Positions 25,297-34,641 of a DNA stretch of 64,000 nt are shown here, one piece after another. Both the position numbers and the translations under genes were made by a program. The stretch is from positions 1,798,001 through 1,862,000 of the forward strand of contig OZ244817.1 in assembly GCA_965220305.1 (NCBI GenBank). The letters run 5' to 3'. The DNA is from G965220305 sp965220305 (GTDB lineage: Bacteria > Chloroflexota > Dehalococcoidia > Lucifugimonadales > UBA3495). The stretch's first letter is position 1. Every line of letters starts with the position of its first letter. A model generated the notes under the pieces. It saw nothing but the letters and a program-made list of their open reading frames with translations, was not told the DNA's origin and did not search any database.

Positions 25297-26571
25297 GGGC
25301 ATGTGCAAAGTCGGCACAAATGCCATGGGAGGGATTTCAGAAGTCCCTTCTCCGTTGACGGGAGAAGGTTAGGATGAGGGCGCTAGCTTTGTAACTCATG
25401 TTACGCACAGGATGAGGATAATGGTAGATTAGAGCTATGGATAAAGAGATGTTGGAACTGTACAGCGATTACCTGTTGAGTTCCTTTGGCGCCGCCACAG
25501 CGACGGGCTTGTCATCCACGGTGGAAGGCGCGGTCAGCCATGACCAAGTAACGCGCTTTCTGTCGAGGGAAGACTATGACTCCAAAACCCTATGGGAACA
25601 GGTCAAGCCGATGGTGCGCGCCATGGAACAGCCGGATGGGGTACTGATCTTTGATGACACCATCCAGGAAAAGCCCTATACGGACGAGAACGAACTGATT
25701 AGCTGGCATTTCGACCATAGCAAGAACCGTTCAGTCAAGGGAATTAACCTGCTCAACTGCATGTATTACGCTGGGGGCGCAGCGGTTCCCGTGGCCTACG
25801 AACTCATCCGAAAACCGCTGGTGTACCGCGATGAGAAGACCGGCAGGCACAAGCGTAAGAGCGAAGTCACCAAGAATGAACTGATGCGCCGGATGTTGAG
25901 AGTCTGTCAGCGCAATCAGTTGCAATATCGCTACGTGCTGGCTGACAGTTGGTTTTCCGCCAAGGAGAACCTGGACTTCATACGCTGGGAACTGGACCGG
26001 CATTTCATTGTTGCGCTCAAGTCGAATCGGACGGCTGCATTGAGCTATGAAGGGAAGCTGCAGGGCAACTTCTCCCGCATAGACTCGCTGGACTTGCCAG
26101 AACATCAAGCGGTGCAGTGCTGGCTGAGAGGGTTGGAGTTCCCGGTCCGGCTCGTTCGCCAAGTCTTTACAAACAAGGATGGCAGCACCGGGACATTGTA
26201 TCTGGCCTCAAGCGATCTGGACTGCGATGGACCAACCATCTGCGCGATCTACCAGAAACGGTGGAAAGTGGAGACCTTTCATAAGACGCTCAAGTCCAAT
26301 GCCGCCCTTGCCAAGTCGCCTACCAGGACGGAGCGCACCCAAAGCAACCACTGTTTCATGTCCATCTATGCGGCCTTCCGGTTGGAAGGACTCCGGTTGA
26401 AGCATGGAATGAACCACTTTGCCTTGAGAGCCAGGCTCTATCTCAAGGCCATCCGCCATGCTTTCGATGAACTCCAACTCCTTAAGGCTGCGTAACATCA
26501 GTTTGTAAGAAGGAACGCCCCCTCACCCTAGCCCTCTCCCGCGAAGGGGCGAGGGGACTTTGCACATGCCC
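25297..26571 (+). mobile_element. IS4-group insertion sequence nested in an ISAs1-type repeat unit
   Basis: Outer ends are perfect 16-bp inverted repeats (GGGCATGTGCAAAGTC at 25297-25312, complement at 26556-26571), flanked by a 13-bp direct repeat TGTGTCTCACCCA at 25284-25296 and 26572-26584. A second, inner pair (25387-25407 and 26489-26509, 17 of 21 matching) brackets the transposase gene tightly; the right one overlaps its stop. The arms between outer and inner ends hold complementary REP-like sequence. The inner pair is probably the real IS (1.12 kb), inserted into an older repeat. Confidence 0.7.
25437..26495 (+). CDS. IS4-superfamily DDE transposase
   Basis: 352 residues. DDE positions: first Asp in LIFDDTIQEK, second in YVLADSWFSA, and the YREK signature Y-x2-R-x3-E-x6-K in IYQKRWKVETFHKTLK. 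The N-terminal helical region begins MDKEMLELYSDYLL. The frame is intact from ATG to TAA, so the copy may be active. Confidence 0.9.
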   Translation: MDKEMLELYSDYLLSSFGAATATGLSSTVEGAVSHDQVTRFLSREDYDSKTLWEQVKPMVRAMEQPDGVLIFDDTIQEKPYTDENELISWHFDHSKNRSVKGINLLNCMYYAGGAAVPVAYELIRKPLVYRDEKTGRHKRKSEVTKNELMRRMLRVCQRNQLQYRYVLADSWFSAKENLDFIRWELDRHFIVALKSNRTAALSYEGKLQGNFSRIDSLDLPEHQAVQCWLRGLEFPVRLVRQVFTNKDGSTGTLYLASSDLDCDGPTICAIYQKRWKVETFHKTLKSNAALAKSPTRTERTQSNHCFMSIYAAFRLEGLRLKHGMNHFALRARLYLKAIRHAFDELQLLKAA

Positions 26572-26584
26572 TGTGTCTCACCCA

Positions 26585-27888
26585 GAGCTTGTGCAAAGTC
26601 TGATTAGATTGTTGTTATGAGTTTCAGGGCCTCGGTCCATCGGGCAGCATACCGGCGGCGCTGCTGGGGGACGTTGCTGACTCCGCGCCGCAACAACAGC
26701 CCCAGGACCAGGTTGTTGATTGCCGCCATCATGCGTTGAGCGTGCCCCAGCCTCAAATGACACCAGTCCTCCCGCAGTGTCTCATCCCGGCGGTAGTGCA
26801 GTCCGTTTTCGATGTTCCAGTGGGTCCGCGCAATTTCCAGAAGACGCTGCGGCGTGGCCTGTTCCGGCCCCAGGCTGGTTATCCCGTAGCAGGTCTCCCA
26901 GGACACCCTGCCCGTTTTAACATATTCGAAGCGCCGCTCTAGCCGGAAGACCTGCCGTGCCCCGGGCCAGTCCAGATAGTGCTCCAAGCCGTCGCTGGCG
27001 GTTAGCACCCGCCGTTCGATGCGTCCATGCCCCTTGTCCAACATGGCGGCTGAGCCGGATTCTCCGGCCCCGGCCCCCACCGCCGGTCCGTCTTGGAAGA
27101 AGGCGGCGATGTCGTCGCGCAGTTGGGGCTGGTTCTGTTTGACGGTCCAGAGGTATTCTCCCCCGGACTCCACGATTTGCGCCGACAGTTGACGCTGGGC
27201 CAGCATGGCGTCGCCGCTGACCACCTTGCCCCGCAGGTCTATGGCCTCCAGCAGGCGCGGCGCCGCCTTGATTTCGTTTTCCTTGCCGTCCACTTCCACC
27301 TGGGCCAGCACCACTCCTTCACCAGGCAGATAGGCCGCCATCAGATGCACCCCCCGGCTATCTCCGGCAGGTATGCTGCCGCGAAGGGTCTTGCCGTCTA
27401 TGACCACCTGAACCAGTTGTCCCTCTGTCAGGCTGGCGCTGAAGAACCAGCCCGCCGCCTCTTCCAACTCGGCAACATCCAGGGTTTCTCCCAATATCCG
27501 GCTGTAGGTGGTGCGGTGAGGAGCCTGGGGACGCTCCAAGCCCAATGCCCGGGCCAGTGCTTCCTTCCGGTGCCACACCCATTCCGCAATGCCGCTCAAC
27601 CGGTCCTCGCCCGCCAGTTTGGCCAGCAGCACAAAGGTCAGGATGTGAACCAGTTTGTAGCGCAGGCCCCGGGCATTGCGGCGGTCTTCCAGACGGCTCA
27701 GAAAATCGAACACGCTGCCCATCTCAACCATGAACACCGAAGCGACGGACGGTTCCAGCGCTTCGGCAGCGTTGACATCCAACTCCGGGAACCTATACTC
27801 CGTCATGGCCTTCCTCCATCAGATAGGTGGTAGCTGTTCCTATCTGTGGGGAAGGCTTTGCTTATGTCAATCGACTTTGCACAAGCCC
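26585..27888 (-). mobile_element. ISAs1-family insertion sequence
   Basis: 1304 bp bounded by GAGCTTGTGCAAAGTC (26585-26600) and GACTTTGCACAAGCCC (27873-27888), 15 of 16 complementary. The flanks are the direct repeat TGTGTCTCACCCA on the left and the near-copy TGGTGTCTCACCCCA on the right. It is one base from the flanking repeat of the preceding element, so the two elements are back to back. Confidence 0.85.
26604..27806 (-). CDS. ISAs1-family transposase
   Basis: 400 residues. DRRNARGLRYKLVHILTFVLLAKLAGEDRLSGIAEW is the family N-terminus. VVIDGKTLRGS holds the first Asp, VSGDAMLAQ the second region, and a C-terminal ISLxPE-like region reads RTHWNIENGLHYRRDETLREDW (catalytic Glu). The frame is intact. 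Confidence 0.95.
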   Translation of the reverse strand: MTEYRFPELDVNAAEALEPSVASVFMVEMGSVFDFLSRLEDRRNARGLRYKLVHILTFVLLAKLAGEDRLSGIAEWVWHRKEALARALGLERPQAPHRTTYSRILGETLDVAELEEAAGWFFSASLTEGQLVQVVIDGKTLRGSIPAGDSRGVHLMAAYLPGEGVVLAQVEVDGKENEIKAAPRLLEAIDLRGKVVSGDAMLAQRQLSAQIVESGGEYLWTVKQNQPQLRDDIAAFFQDGPAVGAGAGESGSAAMLDKGHGRIERRVLTASDGLEHYLDWPGARQVFRLERRFEYVKTGRVSWETCYGITSLGPEQATPQRLLEIARTHWNIENGLHYRRDETLREDWCHLRLGHAQRMMAAINNLVLGLLLRRGVSNVPQQRRRYAARWTEALKLITTI

Positions 27889-28135
27889 TGGTGTCTCACC
27901 CCAGGGCCTTTCGATTATTGCCACCTCGCACCCTCCGCTCATCCTGCGCTTGTCGAAGGACAGGCTATCAGCGGAGCGAAGGGCCCGCACTACGCGAAGG
28001 CGTAGTGGTGACAATTGCCAGACCCTGGGGTGTTGCCCCGCCCTTCAATTGGCTCAGGGTGAGCCCTTTCGACCCCTCTCCCCGCCGTCATTCCGGCGTA
28101 GGCCGGAATGACGGCGGGGGTAATGGCGGCGCGGG
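27889..28135. repeat. Cluster of dispersed repeats after the ISAs1 element
   Basis: Contains CAGGGCCTTTCGATT, a CATCCTGCGCTTGTCGAAGG copy and a CGTCATTCCGGCGTAGGCCG palindrome. No gene is supported. Confidence 0.6.
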
Positions 28136-29242
28136 CTACCGGCAGGCGTCGCGCACCGCCTGAGATATGGCCGCCAACCGCTGGTTGTTGGACTCGTTGG
28201 CCCGGAAGCCGTTGGTAATGTAGCCCACCGCCAGGCCCGTCTCCGGGTCGGCCCAGCCCACGGAGGTGCCCGCCCCGCCGTGACCGAAGGTGCGGATGTC
28301 GTCCCCACCCGAAGAACCCGTGCGCTCGTCGCCCAGGGCCATGCCCAGGCAGCGGCGCACGTGCTGGCCCAGGGAGCGGTCCGTTCCCTCCGATTGCAGC
28401 TTGGTGACCTCGGCGACGGTCTCGGGCTGGAGGACCCGGGCGCCGTCCAGGGAGCCGCCGCCCTGGAGCATGGCGTAGAAGCGGGCCAGGTCCCGGGCCG
28501 TGGCAATGCCGCAGGCCGCGGGAATAACCGCCTGGTGCACCTGGGGACGGTTGTAGTCGTTGAGAAACTCCAGCCGGTCCTGGGCGGTGTCCTCGGTGGG
28601 ATGCACCTGGGAGACCCGGCCTTCCAGGGAGGCGGGCAGCCCCACGTAAGTATCGGCCATACCCAGCGGGCCGGTTATCTCTTCCCGCAGGAACTGGCTG
28701 AAGGGACGGCCATCGATGCGCCGCACCAGCTCGGCGATTACCCAGCCGAAGTTGATGGAATGGTAGGCGATTACCGTGCCCGGCTGGTGCTGGGGAGTGA
28801 TGTTCTCCATGGCCCGCATCACCGCATCCCAGTCGCCCCACCGGTCCCAGGTCAGCTCCCGGGGAGTTTCCGGGAAGCCCCCCTGGTGGGTGAGGTGCTG
28901 GCGGATGGTAACGGAGGCCTTGCCATTCTGCGCGAACTCGGGCCAGAACTTGGCAATGGGGTCGTCCCAGGCCAGCTTTCCCTGCTGCCAGAGCAGGTGC
29001 AGGCAGGACGCCGCCATCGGCTTGGTGGAGGAGTAGAGCACGAACATGGTGTCTTCGGCTACCTCCCGGCCCGAGCCGGTGTCGGCGATGCCGCCGTACA
29101 GGTCCAGCGCCAGCTTGCCATGACGGTACACGGCCAGGGCAGCGCCGGGGTGTAGACCCTGCTCAATCTGCTGTCGGAATAACTCTTCCACCCGGCCCAG
29201 GGCCTGGGAGTCCATTTGAACGCTGCTTGCGGTTACTACCAT
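28136..29242 (-). CDS. Serine hydrolase, beta-lactamase class C/esterase fold
   Basis: 368 residues from the ATG at 29242, with AGAGAGGGAACGTC upstream; a longer in-frame start lies over the divergent gene. Nucleophile S-x-x-K is YSSTKPMA (~75), the second motif Y-x-S in AYHSINFGW, and the third HGGAGTS near the C-terminus. No signal peptide, so a cytoplasmic esterase/amidase (EstB-like) is likelier than an antibiotic beta-lactamase. Divergent from the small coiled-coil gene at 29307; the 64-bp gap must hold both promoters. Confidence 0.92.
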   Translation of the reverse strand: MVVTASSVQMDSQALGRVEELFRQQIEQGLHPGAALAVYRHGKLALDLYGGIADTGSGREVAEDTMFVLYSSTKPMAASCLHLLWQQGKLAWDDPIAKFWPEFAQNGKASVTIRQHLTHQGGFPETPRELTWDRWGDWDAVMRAMENITPQHQPGTVIAYHSINFGWVIAELVRRIDGRPFSQFLREEITGPLGMADTYVGLPASLEGRVSQVHPTEDTAQDRLEFLNDYNRPQVHQAVIPAACGIATARDLARFYAMLQGGGSLDGARVLQPETVAEVTKLQSEGTDRSLGQHVRRCLGMALGDERTGSSGGDDIRTFGHGGAGTSVGWADPETGLAVGYITNGFRANESNNQRLAAISQAVRDACR

Positions 29243-29306
29243 GACGTTCCCTCTCTTGCTTCCCGGCACTGTGGTAGAATCACAGCACGAACCGGGGGGA
29301 TTCAGA

Positions 29307-29579
29307 ATGACTGATGACCGCACACTGGGCTACCTAGAAGCCAGCGTTGAGGCCCTGAAAACCGGACAAGAACAACTCAATGCCCGGATGGAAGCCGGAT
29401 TTAATGAAATTGGCGCCCGATTTGCCGAGACCAATACCCGATTTGCCGAGACCAACGCCCTGATTGCTGAGACCAACGCCCGAATTGACCGTCTGCTATA
29501 TGTTGTCCTGGCAATTGGCGGTGGCATTATCGCCACCTTACTAGGAATGGTTGTAACCCTGATTCTCAAGATTGATTGA
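29307..29579 (+). CDS. Small coiled-coil, tail-anchored membrane protein with ETN repeats
   Basis: 90 residues; ATG at 29307 after GGGGGATTC. The helix holds seven-residue repeats (ARFAETN, TRFAETN, ALIAETN, ARID) and ends in one membrane segment (VVLAIGGGIIATLLGMVVTLIL). The layout matches 4033-4272. Function not recognised; proteins of this shape often anchor or gate membrane complexes, but this is speculation. Confidence 0.7.
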   Translation: MTDDRTLGYLEASVEALKTGQEQLNARMEAGFNEIGARFAETNTRFAETNALIAETNARIDRLLYVVLAIGGGIIATLLGMVVTLILKID

Positions 29580-29615
29580 GCCACTGTTATAGGCTGTCTT
29601 CAGGAAGCTAGCCCA

Positions 29616-30371
29616 CTACTTGGCCGAGAAACCCCCGTCGATGACCAACTCGCTGCCAGTCATAAAGGAGGACTCGTCGGAGGCCAGAAACAGCACGGCG
29701 TAGGCTATCTCCTCCGGCTCGGCGATGCGGCCCAGGGGAATATTGTCCAGGCTGCGCTGGCGCTGCACCGGGTCAGCCCGGCGCGCGGCGTTCATGTCGG
29801 TAGCCACCGACCCCGGATGTACCGAGTTGGCCCGGATGCCCTCCCGGGCGTACTGGATGGCCGTGGACTTGGTCAGCAAGCGCACCGCCCCTTTGGAGGC
29901 ATTATACACCGGCTGGATGCCGTCCTGGCCGATGATGCCCGAGATTGAGGAGATGTTGATGATGGAGCCCCCTCCGGCCCGGCGCATTTCGGGAATGGAC
30001 GCCCTGGTGCCCAGGAAGACCCCCTTGGCGTTCACGTCCATCACCCGGTCCCATTCCTCCTCGGAGGTGTCTTCCAAGACCCCCCAGGAGACTACCCCGG
30101 CGTTGTTGACCAGGATGTCCAGCTTGCCGTAGCGGCTGACGGCGTCGGCCACGGCGTCGTTCCACTGGGCTGCGCTGGTCACGTCCAGGCTCCGGTAGGT
30201 GGCCTCGCCGCCCAGTTCGCGAATCTCCGCCTCCACCTGCTGGCCCAACTCATCCAGAACATCCCCGAAGATTACCTTGGCCCCTTCGTTGGCGAAGAGG
30301 CGGGCTTCGGCGGCCCCCTGCCCCCGGGCGCCGCCGCTGATGAGGGCCACCTTGCCATCCAAGCGTCCCAT
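29616..30371 (-). CDS. SDR family oxidoreductase (glucose/7-alpha-HSDH-like)
   Basis: 251 residues from the ATG at 30371, whose RBS GGGAGGTG overlaps an upstream in-frame ATG that I reject. SGGARGQGAAEARLF, then NNAGVVSWG, SSISG and Y-x3-K in YNASKGAVRLL, with HPGSVATDM and C-terminal GSELVIDGGFSAK, complete the classical SDR pattern. The Asp after the second strand (FGDV) suggests NAD. Substrate unknown. Confidence 0.94.
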   Translation of the reverse strand: MGRLDGKVALISGGARGQGAAEARLFANEGAKVIFGDVLDELGQQVEAEIRELGGEATYRSLDVTSAAQWNDAVADAVSRYGKLDILVNNAGVVSWGVLEDTSEEEWDRVMDVNAKGVFLGTRASIPEMRRAGGGSIINISSISGIIGQDGIQPVYNASKGAVRLLTKSTAIQYAREGIRANSVHPGSVATDMNAARRADPVQRQRSLDNIPLGRIAEPEEIAYAVLFLASDESSFMTGSELVIDGGFSAK

Positions 30372-30609
30372 TTTTTCACCTCCCATTGCGTTGGGGCGTT
30401 CACTTGCGCCCGGTCATTATAAGCGGTAGGCCGCCATTCCCCCACCCCGCATTTAAGCCGGGGCCGGAATGACGAGTGGGGGGCTTGCGCCGACGGGGTA
30501 CTTTTAGCTTCTACAGAAGGACTTGTAGGGGTACACGGCTGTGCGCCTACCGGACCTTCGACAAGCTCAGGGTGATAATTGGATGCCCCCGCCGCCTGCC
30601 GCCGGCAAC
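30372..30609. repeat. Repeat-rich gap upstream of the tig promoter
   Basis: Carries a partial GGAATGACG repeat (~30465), a CTTGTAGGGGTACACGGCTG half-palindrome (~30526) and a CCTTCGACAAGCTCAGGG copy (~30556). No gene is supported. Confidence 0.6.
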
Positions 30610-30638
30610 TTTCAAGCCCGTTGGGATTATGCTATACT
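30610..30638 (+). promoter_or_regulatory. Probable sigma-70 promoter of tig-clpP-clpX
   Basis: TTTCAA, a 17-bp spacer, then TATACT preceded by TGC (extended -10). It would start transcription ~65 bp before the GTG start of trigger factor. Confidence 0.5.
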
Positions 30639-30710
30639 GATGAACAATATCGTGCCGTATACGCATGGGTTTGTAGATACGAAGTCACGAAGAATTGGGG
30701 AGCTTCAACC

Positions 30711-32141
30711 GTGAGAGTCAGCAGGCAGTCCAGCACTTCTACCGAAGTCATCCTTAACGTCGAAATGGACGAATCGGACGAAGACCCCTTTCTCGACCGC
30801 TCCTACCGCCGCACCGTCAACCAAATTAGAGTCCCCGGCTTCCGCCCCGGCAAAGCCCCTCGCTCCATCGTAGAAAACTATGTTGGCCGGACCGCCCTGG
30901 TCCACGAGGCCCTGGACTTCATGATTCCCGAGACCCTGGACCAGGTGCTGCGGGACCAAGACCTGCAGGCCTTCGGCCAGCCCGATGTGGAAATCAAGGA
31001 AGAGGGGGGCGCCCTGGTGGAGCCAATCGCCTTCACGGCGGTGGTGCCCCTGGAGCCGGTGGTGGAACTGGGCGACTACCACAGCATTCGGGTGGAGCGG
31101 GAAGAGGTGGAAATAACCGACGAAGCGGTGGGCGACATCCTGGAACGTCTGCGCCAGGAGTCGGCCCCCTGGGAGCCGGTGGAGCGCCCGGTGCAGTTCG
31201 GCGACATGCTGAACGTGGACGTTAAGGGCGACATCGACGGGGAGCAGGTGGTCAACGACGAAGGAATCGACTACCTCCCCCAGGAAGAGAACGTGCTGCC
31301 CTTCCCCGGTTTTGCCGGAAACCTGGAGGGAATGAGCGAAGGCGAGGAAAGGGAGTTCGTCGTAACCATTCCCGAAGACTACCCCCGGGAACAGTACGCG
31401 GGCAAGGACTGCAACTTCCAGGTGAAGGTGCTCTCCATCAAGGAAAAGATGCTGCCCGAGTTGGACGACGAGTTCGCCAAGGGAGTGGGCGAAGGCTACG
31501 ACGACCTGGAAGCCCTGCGCACCCACGTGCGGGAGCGGCTCACCGAAGAGGAGCAGGAACGGGTCAACCACGAGTTCCAGGAGAAGAGCCTGGAAGAGTT
31601 GGTCAAGATTGCCTCGGTCCGCGCCTCGGACATGCTCTTCCAGCGGGAAGTGGACGCGGTATGGGAAGAACGGGAACGGTCCATGCGCTCCCAGCGCCTG
31701 GACATGGAGACCTACCTGCGCTTCATCGGCCAGACCGAAGAGGAGTTCCGAGAATCCCTGCTCCCCGGGGCCCAGGAGCGGCTCACCCGCTACCTGGTAA
31801 TGCGGAAACTGGCCCAGGAAGAGGAGATTGAGGTCGCCCCCGAAGAGGCCCAAGAGGAATTGGACGCGCTAATCGAGAGCGCCGGAGAGAACGCTGCCGC
31901 CATGCGCCGGGCCCTGTCCACCGAGAGTTCCCGTGAGAACATGCGCACTTCCCTGATCAACCGCAAGGTGATGGAGCGATTGGCCGAAATTGCCCAGGGC
32001 GCCGCCGACGCCGAGTCCACCGACCAGCAGGACGAAGCAGCAGCGGAAGCGACGGCCCCGGAGGGGGCCGAAGCGGCTGAATCCCAGCCGCCGGATGATT
32101 CGACACCAGAAGCAGACGACCAACCAGAAGAAGGAGCATAG
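30711..32141 (+). CDS. tig: Trigger factor
   Basis: 476 residues from the GTG at 30711 (RBS GGGGAG); an upstream extension is not conserved. The ribosome-binding N-terminal domain carries VPGFRPGKAPRSIVENYVG (signature loop). The PPIase domain follows from ~150 (VQFGDMLNVDVKGDIDGE... LPFPGFAGNLEGMSEGEEREF), then the helical chaperone arms. A ~45-residue acidic tail (DAESTDQQDEAAAEATAPEG) is an extra extension. First gene of the classical tig-clpP-clpX operon, 4 bp before clpP. Binds nascent chains at the exit tunnel. Confidence 0.95.
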   Translation: MRVSRQSSTSTEVILNVEMDESDEDPFLDRSYRRTVNQIRVPGFRPGKAPRSIVENYVGRTALVHEALDFMIPETLDQVLRDQDLQAFGQPDVEIKEEGGALVEPIAFTAVVPLEPVVELGDYHSIRVEREEVEITDEAVGDILERLRQESAPWEPVERPVQFGDMLNVDVKGDIDGEQVVNDEGIDYLPQEENVLPFPGFAGNLEGMSEGEEREFVVTIPEDYPREQYAGKDCNFQVKVLSIKEKMLPELDDEFAKGVGEGYDDLEALRTHVRERLTEEEQERVNHEFQEKSLEELVKIASVRASDMLFQREVDAVWEERERSMRSQRLDMETYLRFIGQTEEEFRESLLPGAQERLTRYLVMRKLAQEEEIEVAPEEAQEELDALIESAGENAAAMRRALSTESSRENMRTSLINRKVMERLAEIAQGAADAESTDQQDEAAAEATAPEGAEAAESQPPDDSTPEADDQPEEGA

Positions 32142-32145
32142 CCCC

Positions 32146-32784
32146 ATGTTAATCAATCCCTTCCAGTCATCCCTGACCACTCCCGAAAGCATCGTCCCCA
32201 TGGTAATTGAGACCAGCCCCCGGGGAGAAAGGGCTTTCGACATCTATTCCCTGCTGCTCAAAGAGCGCATCGTATTCTTGGGCACCCCCATTTCCGACCC
32301 CATCGCCAACGTCATCATCGCCCAGCTCTTGTACCTGGAGCGGGAAGACCCGGACAAGGGCATCAGCATGTACATCAACAGCCCGGGCGGCGTGATAAGC
32401 TCCGGCCTGGCTATCTACGACACCATGCAACTGATAAACAGCGAGGTATCCACCATCTGCCTGGGCATGGCCGCCAGCATGGCCACGGTGCTGCTCTCCG
32501 GCGGGGCCAAGGGCAAGCGCTACTGCCTCCCCAACTCCACGGTTCACATGCACCAGCCCTTGGGCGGCGCGCAGGGTCAGGCTTCCGACGTGGAAATTGC
32601 CGCCCGGGAAATCCTGCGGCTGGCCGACAAGCTGCGCACCATCCTGTCCCAGAATACCGGCCAGGAATACGACCGCATCGCCCGGGACACGGACCGGGAC
32701 TTCTACCTGACCTCCCAGGAAGCGGTGGAGTACGGCCTGGTGGACGAAATCCTGGGCATTCCGGCAGACGGCGCCGCCGAGTAG
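32146..32784 (+). CDS. clpP: ATP-dependent Clp protease proteolytic subunit
   Basis: 212 residues; RBS AAGGAGCATAGCCCC. Catalytic Ser in GMAASMATVLL (~108), His in STVHMHQP (~132) and Asp in RDTDRDFYL (~181), with the expected RIVFLGTPI and YINSPGG strands. Forms the tetradecameric chamber that pairs with ClpX encoded 30 bp downstream. Confidence 0.97.
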   Translation: MLINPFQSSLTTPESIVPMVIETSPRGERAFDIYSLLLKERIVFLGTPISDPIANVIIAQLLYLEREDPDKGISMYINSPGGVISSGLAIYDTMQLINSEVSTICLGMAASMATVLLSGGAKGKRYCLPNSTVHMHQPLGGAQGQASDVEIAAREILRLADKLRTILSQNTGQEYDRIARDTDRDFYLTSQEAVEYGLVDEILGIPADGAAE

Positions 32785-32814
32785 GGCGCCAACGGCAGGA
32801 CGAAGAAGTAGCTC

Positions 32815-34104
32815 GTGGCGAATACCCGCAGCGGCCCCAGGCTCGCGCAATGCTCCTTTTGTGGCAAGGGTCAGACCCGCTCCAAGTTGGTGGTGGGCAG
32901 CCAGGGCCGCGCTGCCGTTTGCTACGACTGCATCCGGGTGTTGGGCGACCTAGTCCAGACCGAGGCGGCAGAGGCGGCAACCCCGCCCCAGGAGCGGGGG
33001 CCCCTGGTCCCCCGGGACATCTACGCCAACCTGGACGCCTACGTAATCAGCCAGGACAAGGCCAAGAAGACCCTCAGCGTGGCCGTCTACAACCACTTCA
33101 AGCGCATCTGGAACGGCAGTGGCCGCTCTGAAGTTGAGTTGCAGAAGGCCAACATCCTGATTATCGGCCCCACCGGCAGCGGCAAAACCCTGCTGGCCGA
33201 AACCCTGGCCCGCACCCTGGACGTGCCCTTCGCCGTCTGCGATGCCACCTCCCTCACCGAGTCCGGCTACGTGGGCGAGGACGTGGAAAACATCCTGCTG
33301 CGGCTCATTCAGGCCGCCGACTGGAACATCGCCAAGGCGGAGCAGGGTATCATCTACATAGACGAGTTGGACAAGATAGCCCGCAAAGAGGGCGTCAACC
33401 GCTCCATCACCCGGGACGTTTCCGGCGAAGGGGTGCAGCAGGAGCTACTGAAGATAATCGAGGGCTGCATCGCCAACGTGCCTCCCCAGGGGGGGCGCAA
33501 GCATCCCCACCAGGAATTCCTCCAGATTAACACCCGAAACATTCTCTTCATCTGCGGCGGGGCCTTCGAGGGCCTGGGCGACCAGGTATATCAGCGCATA
33601 TCCTCCAGCGGCACCCGGCTGGGGTTCCTGGGCGGCAGCCGCAGCAAGGACGAGCCGGCGGGCAGCATCCTCAACCACGTAACCCCCGAGGACCTGCTGG
33701 CCTACGGGTTCATCCCGGAGATGGTGGGCCGCCTGCCGGTCGTCACCAGCCTGGAACCCCTGGACCGGGACGCCCTGGTGCAGGTCTTGACCCAGCCCAA
33801 GAACGCCATCATCAAGCAATACCAGCACCTGTTCAGCATCGACGGAGTGGAGTTGGAGTTCACCCAGGAGGCCCTGCAAGCGGCGGCGGACCGGGCCCTG
33901 GGACACCAGACCGGGGCGCGTTCCCTGCGCTACATCGTGGAGGAAGCGCTGCTGGACGTGATGTACGAGTTGCCTTCTCTGAAAAACGTGGTTCGCTGCC
34001 TGGTGGACCGGGACACCATTGAGGGCCTGGGCAGCCCCATCCTGACCACCGAATCGGGCCAGTCCTTCGCCCTGGACCTGGAGCCGGCCCAGCAATCGGC
34101 CTAG
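32815..34104 (+). CDS. clpX: ClpX ATPase/unfoldase
   Basis: 429 residues from GTG. The N-terminal C4 zinc finger (CSFC ... CYDC, ~13-41) binds adaptors. The AAA+ domain has Walker A GPTGSGKTLLAE, Walker B IIYIDELDKIARK, and sensor regions TGARSLRY. The ClpP-binding loop should follow near 260-270 (the canonical IGF is not evident; LGFLGG is present). The RBS is weak, so coupling to clpP is likely. Confidence 0.96.
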   Translation: MANTRSGPRLAQCSFCGKGQTRSKLVVGSQGRAAVCYDCIRVLGDLVQTEAAEAATPPQERGPLVPRDIYANLDAYVISQDKAKKTLSVAVYNHFKRIWNGSGRSEVELQKANILIIGPTGSGKTLLAETLARTLDVPFAVCDATSLTESGYVGEDVENILLRLIQAADWNIAKAEQGIIYIDELDKIARKEGVNRSITRDVSGEGVQQELLKIIEGCIANVPPQGGRKHPHQEFLQINTRNILFICGGAFEGLGDQVYQRISSSGTRLGFLGGSRSKDEPAGSILNHVTPEDLLAYGFIPEMVGRLPVVTSLEPLDRDALVQVLTQPKNAIIKQYQHLFSIDGVELEFTQEALQAAADRALGHQTGARSLRYIVEEALLDVMYELPSLKNVVRCLVDRDTIEGLGSPILTTESGQSFALDLEPAQQSA

Positions 34105-34641
34105 CCCGGGGCCCCTTTGCCTCAGACCTCCCCTGTGGACCCCCACCTCCCTGACTCCTGCTGACCGTTGCCCGTCCTCTGCCACCACTCCGCCCCCGCG
34201 TAGTGCAGGCTCTGAGCGGACCGAAGGGTCTAAAGTCTTGGCCTTGAACGCCCAGGGTCTTTCGATGCTCCGGCCAAAGGCCAAGGTGGGCTTTCAGGCA
34301 AGCGCCCCCACCGTCATTCCCGCGAAGGCGGGAATCCAGGGGTGGGGACTTGCGCTGTCCGGGGCCATTAGACCATTCGCTCCCCTCATAGTGACAATCG
34401 AAAGACCCTGCTTTGAAACCCCTCTAGCTGGCAGACTTCCCGCCGCTTAATGTTCGTCCTCAGTTTTCCCCTTCTAGCCGCTGGCGTCCCAACATTTTAG
34501 ATTCTTCGTCGCAGGCTCCTCAGAATGACAGGTCCGAGGCCAGGGAGCTTCCCGGTCACCAGCCCCCGCCGGAATGACGGTGGGGATTCGGGACCGGCCC
34601 AGACAGTCCCCCTTCGGTGAGGGTTATCCCAGGGACACCGG
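34105..34641. repeat. 537-bp gene-free repeat region
   Basis: Contains a CCGTCATTCCCGCGAAGGCG palindrome (34311-34345), GACAATCGAAAGACCCTG (~34391), an inverted TCTTCGTCGCAGGCTCCTCA repeat (~34503) and further partial repeats. No ORF with family signal. Confidence 0.65.
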
